Part shown: positions 17,956 to 25,439 of the stretch, piece after piece | How the letters are laid out: every line of letters starts with the position of its first letter | Numbering within the stretch: position 1 is the stretch's first letter | Assembly: GCF_004005995.1 (NCBI RefSeq) | Contig: NZ_CP034767.1 | Span: forward strand, 806,001-870,000 | From: Devosia sp. 1566 | GTDB taxonomy: Bacteria > Pseudomonadota > Alphaproteobacteria > Rhizobiales > Devosiaceae | DNA length: 64,000 nt | Direction: 5' to 3' | Program-made: the position numbers and the translations under genes | Notes under the pieces: generated by a model | Seen by the model: only the letters and a program-made list of their open reading frames with translations | Databases searched by the model: none | What the model was told of the DNA's origin: nothing

Positions 17956-19263
17956 TTAACTGAGAACCTGGCGCAGCAGCCGCTGGGCCCGCATCCAGAT
18001 GCCGGCAGCGAACACCGCTTCCCCCAGTGCAATGCCGACGAGACTGAAGACCAGTTGACCCTGAGCTACGACGACGGCGACCACCGCAATGGAAATGGCG
18101 CAGGAAACCAGGCTGGCCAGGGCAAGGGGGCGGAACTGCCCAGCGGCCTGCAGCAATACACTGTCGGGCATTCGGAGGCTGCGCAGCAGGGCAATGGCCA
18201 GCCATTGCAAGGCTCCCGCCCAGATGACAGGCAAGCCATACTCGGGTGGAAACAAGAGGCGAGGCTGCCAAAGAAGAATGCTCAACCCCGCGCAGAGGCA
18301 GACGACCCAGATCAGCAGCAACGCCCGCCGGAAGAAACCCAAGGCGCCGCGCACCGCCCAAGGCTTGCCGCCTTGCGCCAGGATACGCGCGAGTTGCGGT
18401 CGCTCCAGATCACTTAGAGCATTCATCGCCAAGGCCATGGGGCGGATCAGCAGGGCGCTCGCCGCGAGGGGTGCAAAGCCGCTCGACCCTGCCACGAGCG
18501 TCACGATATAGGCGTGGGCATTGGCGGTGCCCTCCGTGGTGACAACCCCGAGCAGCGACCAGCGCGAATGGGCCTGCCAGATCTGTCGATAAGCAGGCAT
18601 TGCGCGAAGCGAGAGCTGGGCGAATTGGCTGCGCAGGAAATCGGGCGCCAAGGCGAGCAGGCCAATGGTGGCGCTGCCCACGAGGGCCCAACCGGCGGCA
18701 AGCAGGCTTGCTGCATCCAGCAACTGGATCAGGACTATCCCGCCGCCCAAGGTCAGCCCATAGCTAATGTCCGAAAGTACCACCCGACTTTGCTGCTGCT
18801 CATAGGCATGGGCGCGACCGAACCAGCGCAGGACGTTGATGGCACCAAAGGCGGCAAACAGAGCCGCTTCGAACGTCCCCAAGGCGAGCGACACAGCAAT
18901 GACGCCCAGCGCCAGCCCAGTCGCAATCGCCAGCACCAGATTAACGGCAAACATCGAGGCCACCACTGCGGTCGTGGCGCCTCCCTGGCGCAGCAAGACT
19001 ACAGGGTAGGGAGCACAAAGCAGTGCCACTGCAATCCCAAGGCTAAGCTGTGAGCACACCAGTAAAAATGCAAAGCCGCCGAACTGCGCCAGTTCAACCG
19101 CGTGAAGCAGTTGAAGGGACAAGAGGAATTGCGCCCCCGCCGAGGCGATCGAGCCCATCGCGGCCAGGCCATAGGAGCGGGCGCGGGACGGAGTGCTATT
19201 CTGGCGGGTCTGGGGTGGAAGCAAGGCACGATTCAATTTGCTGCACACTCCGCGCGATGGCAC
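17956..19263 (-). CDS. Polysaccharide flippase-like membrane protein (Wzx / MATE-type)
   Basis: 435 residues with about twelve hydrophobic segments, beginning with a short basic N-terminus and then a helix of the form SYGLAAMGSIASAGAQFLLS. The topology and length fit oligosaccharide flippases that turn lipid-linked repeat units across the inner membrane. The sequence itself is divergent, so the call rests on topology, the location between a GT2 and a polymerase-like gene, and absence of another flippase. It starts at GTG 19263, 33 nt from the divergent polymerase gene. Confidence 0.7.
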   Translation of the reverse strand: MPSRGVCSKLNRALLPPQTRQNSTPSRARSYGLAAMGSIASAGAQFLLSLQLLHAVELAQFGGFAFLLVCSQLSLGIAVALLCAPYPVVLLRQGGATTAVVASMFAVNLVLAIATGLALGVIAVSLALGTFEAALFAAFGAINVLRWFGRAHAYEQQQSRVVLSDISYGLTLGGGIVLIQLLDAASLLAAGWALVGSATIGLLALAPDFLRSQFAQLSLRAMPAYRQIWQAHSRWSLLGVVTTEGTANAHAYIVTLVAGSSGFAPLAASALLIRPMALAMNALSDLERPQLARILAQGGKPWAVRGALGFFRRALLLIWVVCLCAGLSILLWQPRLLFPPEYGLPVIWAGALQWLAIALLRSLRMPDSVLLQAAGQFRPLALASLVSCAISIAVVAVVVAQGQLVFSLVGIALGEAVFAAGIWMRAQRLLRQVLS

Positions 19264-19296
19264 ACTTCATCCCGATCAACCCGAGCGCCTTGGCCC

Positions 19297-20685
19297 ATGT
19301 ACCTACGGCCTTTGACAGTTCAAACCTTTAGCGCTGCCGCTGTGTGCCCGGCTGGCCGCACCGGTTTTTACGCGGCGTTGTGTCTTTTTACGGTGCTGCT
19401 GCTGGTCTGCATAGGGCTTCAGCCCCTCCCCCGCGGCGGGGATGCGGCGGGGGCGGAAGGCGACCCTATCCGGCAGGTCAGCTATCTCGCCCTTTTCGCG
19501 GCGACCATGGTGGTGACGCGCCGCTCAACCTGGTTCTCGATTGTGCCGTGGAGCTTTTTTCTCGTGTTCGGATGGTGCTGGCTCAGCCTGCTGTGGGCGA
19601 TCGAGCCAGGCATCGCCCTGCGGCGGGTGGGCATCACCACGGTGCTTGCAGTGCTGGTCTTTGCCGCAGTGCATTGCGCAGGGGCGCGCCGCTCCTTTGC
19701 CGCCCTATGGTGGGCGCTGGTGGGGGTGCTTGCCGTCAACTACGCGGCCGTCCTGCTGAGCCCCGCCGGGGTCCACCACGCGGGCGAAACCGGCGATCTT
19801 GCCTTGGCCGGCAGTTGGCGCGGCGCGACGATGCACAAGAATTTTGCCGGTCCCGTTTGTGCACTGACGGTTCTGGTGCTGCTGTTGGATCGGCGCCCGG
19901 TAAATGTCTGCCTGCGCTGGCTACTCCTCGCGGGCGCAGCATACTTTTTGTGGCGCACGCAGTCCAAAACCGCAATGGCACTGCTGCCCGCCGCCCTCCT
20001 TGGCGGACTGGTTTACATGGCCCTGGGACGCCGGCAACGGGTCTGGATCCTGCCTGCTGCCGGCTCTATCCTGTTGTCTTCCCTTCCATTTTGGGCTGAA
20101 ATTCTTGGCGCCTTCAACCGATATTTGGCGCAACCTGAGGCCCTTACCGGCCGGACCCAGGTCTGGTCGCTGCTGCTGCGCTATGCGGGTGAGCACCCGT
20201 GGCTGGGCGCTGGATTTGGGTCGTTCTGGGGGGTGGGGGCGAGGGGGCCCGTGGGGGAGTTGGTGGAGGGGTGGGTGGCCGGGATATTCTCAGGGCACAA
20301 TGGGTATCTGGATGTTCTGGTGCAGCTGGGGTGGCCGGGACTGGCCCTGGCGGTGCTGGCCTTTGCCATCGCGCCGCTCTCGCGCATCCTGGGGGCCAGC
20401 GGAATTGCGAGGCGGGACGGGGGGTTAGTGGTGGGGGTGCTGGTTTTTACCCTGGGGCACAACCTGACGGAATCGAGTTTGCTGAACCGCGATCATCCCG
20501 GCTGGGTGTTGTTCCTTGTGGCGGTGGCGCTGGTGTGCCAGCTGCGATGGGAGCGCCAAACAGCCGCTTTGCCGGGTTTCCGCCATGTTGATGAACGGGT
20601 TCTGAACGGCTTCCCGGCCGGGGTTGCGGCGGGTGCGATGGCCCCGCGAGGGGCAGCCGCTACAGCATCAGTATTAATCCAGTAA
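19297..20685 (+). CDS. O-antigen polymerase/ligase family membrane protein (Wzy/WaaL-like)
   Basis: 462 residues with ten or more hydrophobic segments and the large periplasmic loop before the C-terminal helices typical of Wzy/WaaL proteins. Family-like points are SWRGATMHKNFAGPV (the HKN block), the WRTQSKTAMALL helix start, LTGRTQVWSLLLRYAGEHPWLGAGFGSFW and the GHNGYLDVLVQLGWPGL segment. These enzymes polymerise or ligate lipid-linked glycan at the periplasmic face. ATG 19297 is the best start although no strong ribosome-binding site is seen. A G-rich stretch lies at 20228-20275. Confidence 0.85.
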   Translation: MYLRPLTVQTFSAAAVCPAGRTGFYAALCLFTVLLLVCIGLQPLPRGGDAAGAEGDPIRQVSYLALFAATMVVTRRSTWFSIVPWSFFLVFGWCWLSLLWAIEPGIALRRVGITTVLAVLVFAAVHCAGARRSFAALWWALVGVLAVNYAAVLLSPAGVHHAGETGDLALAGSWRGATMHKNFAGPVCALTVLVLLLDRRPVNVCLRWLLLAGAAYFLWRTQSKTAMALLPAALLGGLVYMALGRRQRVWILPAAGSILLSSLPFWAEILGAFNRYLAQPEALTGRTQVWSLLLRYAGEHPWLGAGFGSFWGVGARGPVGELVEGWVAGIFSGHNGYLDVLVQLGWPGLALAVLAFAIAPLSRILGASGIARRDGGLVVGVLVFTLGHNLTESSLLNRDHPGWVLFLVAVALVCQLRWERQTAALPGFRHVDERVLNGFPAGVAAGAMAPRGAAATASVLIQ

Positions 20686-20756
20686 TTCTTATTCACAGGT
20701 TGAAATATCGTGCTAAGCTCACTCTGCGGTGCTGATGAGTTCAAGCAGGATATAAG

Positions 20757-22037
20757 TTGTTGGGTGTGTCCGGCAGTTCTGGTTCGAGTTATCGCAGGTT
20801 AATTGCAGGTGCCGTTGCACAAGCATCTAGATGCTGGTCGCGGCATTCGACCAATTCTACTGGAGCGTGCTTCCACGTAACTGCTGTCCGTTGTGGTGGC
20901 GCTGAAATAGGCCTGTTGCTGCTGAGCGGGCATGACACGCAGGGCGGGATCACCAGTTTCATCGGATCGTTGCGGGCAGGGCTCGAGGCCGGGGGGCAGA
21001 CTTGCCGCAGCGTGGCGCTCTACCAGGCGTTCATCTCGCAGCCGGGAGCTTATGAGCAGGTGCTCGTGCGCAAGCGGCGGATGTCGCCGCTCGATTATGC
21101 CGGGGCGGTGTTCCGATTGCTGCGACTGGTGCTGCGCGAGCGCCCCGCTGCGGTGGTGACGGTGATGCCGCTGGCAGGGGTGGCGGCGGGGCTGGTAAGC
21201 CTGCTTACCGGCACGCCGGTGATCGCGACCCACCACAGCACGTATCGGGACAACGGGCGCATCGTGCGCTGGCTGGACCGGATGGTCGGGGGGCTGGGTG
21301 GATACCGGCAGATCGTCTGTGTGTCCCAGGCGGTGGCGGATAGTTTTGCTGGGCATCCCAAGGCTTATCGCGCGCCGCTGCGGGTGATCGCCAACGGCGT
21401 GGCAGAGGTGCCGCCCGCGATGGGTCGAGCGCAGTGTCTTGCCCGGTTCGGCCTGCCGGCGGATGGGTCGGTCGTGCTCATGGCGGGGAGGTTGGCGCGG
21501 CAGAAGAATGTGCTGACGGCCGTCAAGGCAGTGGCACGACTTGAGGGCGTGGATCTGGCGCTGGCGGGTGATGGCCCCCTGCGCGAGGAGGTGCGGCAGC
21601 TTGCGCAGCAGTTGGGGGTGGCCGAGCGGGTGCATCTGCTGGGGCATCTGGGTCATCACGATGTGGTCGACCTGACCTTTACCTGCGACGCCTTTGTGCA
21701 GATCAGTTTCTTTGAAGGGCAGAGCCTGGCACTACTGGATGCGGTGCGTGCCGGAACGCCGATTGTCGTCAGTGACATTGCGGTGCAACGAGAGGTGATC
21801 AAGACGCCGACTGGCGAATTGGCGGGTGTTATCTGCGACCCGCAGGACGCCGATGATGTGGCGCGCGCCATTGCCGAACTGTTGCGCGATCCCGCGCGAC
21901 AGCAGCAGCTGCGGGCGCAGTTAGCGTCACGGGTGCGCAGCGAAGCGCAGATGGTGGCGGATTACCGGGAGTTGTTGCGGCCTTTACTCGGCCAAGAGGC
22001 GCAGCCGCCCGTGGCCTGGGAAGGCGCGACCAGATGA
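20757..22037 (+). CDS. GT4-type (GT-B fold) glycosyltransferase
   Basis: Up to 426 residues. The recognisable fold begins at about residue 53 (LLLLSGHDTQGGITSFI). The C-terminal domain has VLMAGRLARQKNVLTAVKAV, LALAGDGPLREEV and the donor-site block FFEGQSLALLDAVRAGTPIVVSD, where the EX7E motif of GT4 enzymes lies. The first 50 residues from TTG 20757 are unlike the family and come from a locally less GC-rich stretch, so the true start may be TTG 20916. It adds a sugar to a growing lipid-linked or membrane glycan. Overlaps the next gene by 4 nt. Confidence 0.85.
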   Translation: MLGVSGSSGSSYRRLIAGAVAQASRCWSRHSTNSTGACFHVTAVRCGGAEIGLLLLSGHDTQGGITSFIGSLRAGLEAGGQTCRSVALYQAFISQPGAYEQVLVRKRRMSPLDYAGAVFRLLRLVLRERPAAVVTVMPLAGVAAGLVSLLTGTPVIATHHSTYRDNGRIVRWLDRMVGGLGGYRQIVCVSQAVADSFAGHPKAYRAPLRVIANGVAEVPPAMGRAQCLARFGLPADGSVVLMAGRLARQKNVLTAVKAVARLEGVDLALAGDGPLREEVRQLAQQLGVAERVHLLGHLGHHDVVDLTFTCDAFVQISFFEGQSLALLDAVRAGTPIVVSDIAVQREVIKTPTGELAGVICDPQDADDVARAIAELLRDPARQQQLRAQLASRVRSEAQMVADYRELLRPLLGQEAQPPVAWEGATR

Positions 22038-22495
22038 GCAAGCCCGGCTCCCGCAAAAGGCTGCTGGCCGTATCCTCGAGCGGAGGCCATTGGCAGCAAT
22101 TGCTGTTGCTTGGAGAGGCGTTTGCCGATTTCGACGTGGTTTATGCCAGCACAGTGGCCGAGGGTCGGCTGGCCAATGGCGGAACCAGCCTGAGGCTGCG
22201 CGAGGTCAACCGCACCCAGCCCTGGCTCGCTTTGCCCGCCCTTTGGGAAGCGCTGCTGCTGGTGCGCGGGCTGCGGCCAGCGGTGATTGTCAGCACCGGA
22301 GCGGGGCCAGGCCTCCTGGTGCTGCTGGCGGGGCGACTGCTGGGCGTGCCCACTGTGTGGGTGGACAGTGTCGCCAATGCCGAGCGTCTGAGCATGAGCG
22401 GCTGGCTGGCGCGGCGCTTTGTGCAGCTCCATTGCAGCCAATGGGAGCACCTGGCAGACGGGGGCCGCACCAAGTTCCTGGGGCGAATGCTGTGA
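22034..22495 (+). CDS. Alg14/PssD-like glycosyltransferase membrane subunit
   Basis: 153 residues. LLAVSSSGGHWQQLLLL (about 10-26) is the Alg14/PssD N-terminal motif, followed by IVSTGAGPGLLVLLAGRLLGVPTVWVDSVA, the strand that anchors the partner. Alg14-type proteins recruit a soluble Alg13-type catalytic half to the membrane; in rhizobia the PssD/PssE pair acts in exopolysaccharide synthesis. It starts in the GT4 stop codon (ATGA) and ends inside the start of the PssE-like gene (GTGA), so all three are coupled. Confidence 0.85.
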   Translation: MSKPGSRKRLLAVSSSGGHWQQLLLLGEAFADFDVVYASTVAEGRLANGGTSLRLREVNRTQPWLALPALWEALLLVRGLRPAVIVSTGAGPGLLVLLAGRLLGVPTVWVDSVANAERLSMSGWLARRFVQLHCSQWEHLADGGRTKFLGRML

Positions 22496-22968
22496 TCCTC
22501 GTGACAGTTGGAACCCAGCTACCCTTTGACCGGCTGGTCGCGGCCGTGGACCAACTGGCGCCGAGCCTTGGCGTACCCGTGTTCGGGCAAGTCGGCCGGG
22601 GGGCGCACGTGCCCAGCAACATGGAATGGGCCCCTGTGCTTTCGTCCGACGAGTTCGCCCGCCGTTTTGCTGCCGCGAGCACGATCGTGGCGCATGCCGG
22701 GATTGGCACGGTGCTGATGGCGCAGCGCTGGCGCAAGCCGATCATCCTCGTGCCACGGCGCGCCGGGCTGGGTGAACATCGCAACGACCACCAGCTGGCA
22801 ACCTGCTCCGAACTTGAAGGGCGGCCCGGCATCTATGTTGCGCGCCAAACAGCGGAACTGGCCGACTTGCTTGGCCAGCCATTGCTGCCATCGGGCAACG
22901 AGGACGACGCAGACAACCGGCAAGGCTTGATCGAGGGGCTGCGCCAGCAATTGCGCCGATGGAGTTAG
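22492..22968 (+). CDS. Alg13/PssE-like glycosyltransferase catalytic subunit
   Basis: 158 residues from GTG 22492. It begins ILVTVGTQLPFDRLVAAVD and includes IVAHAGIGTVLMAQRWRKPIILVPRRAGLGEHRNDHQ, the Alg13/MurG C-terminal sugar-nucleotide binding motif. It is the half that binds the nucleotide sugar and works as a heterodimer with the Alg14-like protein encoded just upstream, with which it overlaps by 4 nt. The sugar donor (GlcNAc, glucose or glucuronate) cannot be told. Confidence 0.85.
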   Translation: MILVTVGTQLPFDRLVAAVDQLAPSLGVPVFGQVGRGAHVPSNMEWAPVLSSDEFARRFAAASTIVAHAGIGTVLMAQRWRKPIILVPRRAGLGEHRNDHQLATCSELEGRPGIYVARQTAELADLLGQPLLPSGNEDDADNRQGLIEGLRQQLRRWS

Positions 22969-23063
22969 CCCGCTGCACCTTTGTGGCGCAGGACCGCTCC
23001 CCCGCTTTGCCTAGCCCTAAGCCAAGCCGGGGCGGCGCCGGTTAACCTGCTATCAGCGACCCT

Positions 23064-25439
23064 GTGGCATGGTTGGGGACGGCTTGGAGACCCCTGATGG
23101 GCGCAGCGGTTCGATTTGGGGTCACTTTGGCCTGCCTGGTGCTGCTTTATGCGCTGGCAGCCGGCGGCGGCTTGCGCTCCATCGATGCCGGCTTGCGCGA
23201 TGTAAGGCTGGCGCTCAACGCCGTGCCGGCCAGCGGCAGCACGGTGGTGGTCGATATCGACAGCGAAAGCCTGGCCGAGATCGGCGTTTGGCCCTGGCCC
23301 CGCAGCCTTTATGCCCAGGCGCTGGATCGGCTGGTCGAGGCCGGAGCCGCCGAGGTGGCCTTCGATATTGATTTCAGCAGCGCCAGCACGCCGGCCGAGG
23401 ATCAGCAACTGGCCCAAGCACTCGAGCGCGCTGGTGGCTATGCCTATCTTGCGGCGTTCCAGCAGTTGAGTGGGGCAGAGGGGGAACTCGCCCTGTCCAT
23501 GCCCATGGCGTCCTTGCTGGAGCAAGCAAGCCCAGTGCTGGTCAACGTATTTCTCGATTCATCGGGGCAGGCCAGGTCATTTCTGTCGCGCGTCGAAACG
23601 GACCAGGGTGAGGTACGGGCGCTGCCGGTGGAACTGGTTCCGAGTGGGCAAGCCCTGCCGCGCAGCGTCAACATCGATTTCAGCATCGATGCGCGCACCA
23701 TTCCGCGCATCCCCTTTGCCGATGTGCTGGCGGGACGGGCCGATCCGACACTGCTGCAGGGCAAGCAGGTGATCATCGGCGCCAGCGCCATTGAACTGCG
23801 CGACCTGTTTTCCATTCCCCGTTTCGGCATTGTCGCGGGGCCGGTGTTGCAGGCCGTTGCCGTCGAGACACTCAAATCTGGGCGCATCATCACCGATTTG
23901 CGGCTTGGCCCCTCTGCTATTGCGCTCGTCCTGATGGCGCTGGCCCTGCTGTTTCTGCGGTCGCGGTTGCGGTTGTGGCAGATCGGGCTCCTTGCGGCCG
24001 GGCTCGGTGCCGTTTGGGAAGTGGCGGCGCTCGTGACCTACCGCACCATGGCGGTGAGCTTTGATACCGGCTTTTTCCATGGCGGCATCGTGGTGTTGCT
24101 GGTGCTGGCTGTCGTGGACGAGGCCTTTATCCAATATCGGGGTCGCATCGCCGCCCTGCGCCGGCTGAGCCATCTGGCGCGCCATGACCAGACCACCGGG
24201 GCACTGTCGCGGGCCGGGCTGATCGAGGCGGCCGCGCCCTGGGGCTTTGCGCCCAAGGCCGTGATCCTGGTGCGGGTGCAGCGCCTCAACCTGTTGCGCG
24301 CTTCGCTTGGGCACGAAGTGACCGACAGCCTGCTGCACGCCATCGGGGAGCGCCTGTCCGGCCAGGTGCCGGGGCTGGTCGGCTATGTGGCGGACGATAG
24401 TTTTGCCTGGGCCTACCGGCTGGAGCGCCCAGACATGGCGGTGATGGACGAGGCCTGCCGCAGCCTTTCAGCCCGGCTCGGCGGGATCTATGACACGATC
24501 GGTCACCGCATCCATGTCGAGGTCAGATGCGGTTATTCGGCTGGCCCGCTCAGCGTGGACGACCTGCTGAACCAGGCCGAAACGGCGCTGCTGCAAGCCG
24601 ATGCGGAGCGCGCGCCATTTGTGGGCTATAGCCCGACCGACCAGCAGCGCCTCGAGGAGCGGCGCCAGCTCGATCTCGATCTGCGCCATGCCGTTGAAGA
24701 CGGGCAGCTCGAAGTGGTGTTCCAGCCCCAGATTGACCTGCGCACCCGCACCATTGTAGGGGCTGAGGCGCTGCTGCGTTGGCGCCATCCGCAACTGGGG
24801 ATGATTTCCCCGGCCCAGTTCATTCCCCTTGCCGAAGAAACCGGTCTCATTGTCGATCTGGGGCGTTGGATCCTCGAGGAAGCGTGCAGCCAGGCCATGG
24901 CCTGGCCCTGGGAAGGGCGGATGTCGGTCAATGTGTCGCCGGTGCAGCTGCAATTGTCAGATGTGCCGGCGATGGTAGCAGGGGCGCTGGTCCTTTCGGG
25001 CCTGCCGCCGAAACGGCTTGATATCGAGATCACGGAAAGCAGTCTTGTTGCGGGCATCGGCGGGATCATCCGCACCTTTGCCGCGCTCAAGGGTATCGGG
25101 GTCGATGTGGCGCTGGATGACTTCGGTACCGGCTATAGTTCGCTGAGCTATCTCAAGGACCTGCCTTTCGACAAACTCAAGATCGACCAGAGCTTTGTGC
25201 GCGCCATGGGCGATGGGGCGGCGGGCGACGTGATCGTTGCCAGCATTATCGGGCTGGGGCGCAGCCTGGGCAAAACCACCGTGGCGGAGGGCATCGAGGA
25301 CGAAGCCGCGGCCAGCGCGCTTGCGGCAATGGGTTGCTCGATCGGGCAGGGTTATTATTTCGGCCGGCCCGTTGACGGGCCGACCATGCGCGCATTGGTG
25401 GAAACAAACCTGCCTTTGCCGCAGGCCGCCAGCGCCTAG
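23064..25439 (+). CDS. CHASE2 sensor with degenerate GGDEF and EAL phosphodiesterase domain
   Basis: 791 residues. After an N-terminal membrane helix (about 11-33) comes an extracytoplasmic CHASE2 domain (about 35-285, with VVVDIDSESLAEIGVWPWPR), three membrane helices (about 285-365), a GGDEF-like domain lacking the motif (YVADDSFAW near residue 441) and a complete EAL domain (about 525-780). EAL is intact: E568-A-L, the QPQIDL start, NVSPVQL, ITESSL and DDFGTGYSS near 682. It should hydrolyse c-di-GMP at the inner membrane in response to a periplasmic signal. It lies just after the polysaccharide locus, a common c-di-GMP target. It converges with treY, overlapping by 4 nt. Confidence 0.92.
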   Translation: MAWLGTAWRPLMGAAVRFGVTLACLVLLYALAAGGGLRSIDAGLRDVRLALNAVPASGSTVVVDIDSESLAEIGVWPWPRSLYAQALDRLVEAGAAEVAFDIDFSSASTPAEDQQLAQALERAGGYAYLAAFQQLSGAEGELALSMPMASLLEQASPVLVNVFLDSSGQARSFLSRVETDQGEVRALPVELVPSGQALPRSVNIDFSIDARTIPRIPFADVLAGRADPTLLQGKQVIIGASAIELRDLFSIPRFGIVAGPVLQAVAVETLKSGRIITDLRLGPSAIALVLMALALLFLRSRLRLWQIGLLAAGLGAVWEVAALVTYRTMAVSFDTGFFHGGIVVLLVLAVVDEAFIQYRGRIAALRRLSHLARHDQTTGALSRAGLIEAAAPWGFAPKAVILVRVQRLNLLRASLGHEVTDSLLHAIGERLSGQVPGLVGYVADDSFAWAYRLERPDMAVMDEACRSLSARLGGIYDTIGHRIHVEVRCGYSAGPLSVDDLLNQAETALLQADAERAPFVGYSPTDQQRLEERRQLDLDLRHAVEDGQLEVVFQPQIDLRTRTIVGAEALLRWRHPQLGMISPAQFIPLAEETGLIVDLGRWILEEACSQAMAWPWEGRMSVNVSPVQLQLSDVPAMVAGALVLSGLPPKRLDIEITESSLVAGIGGIIRTFAALKGIGVDVALDDFGTGYSSLSYLKDLPFDKLKIDQSFVRAMGDGAAGDVIVASIIGLGRSLGKTTVAEGIEDEAAASALAAMGCSIGQGYYFGRPVDGPTMRALVETNLPLPQAASA

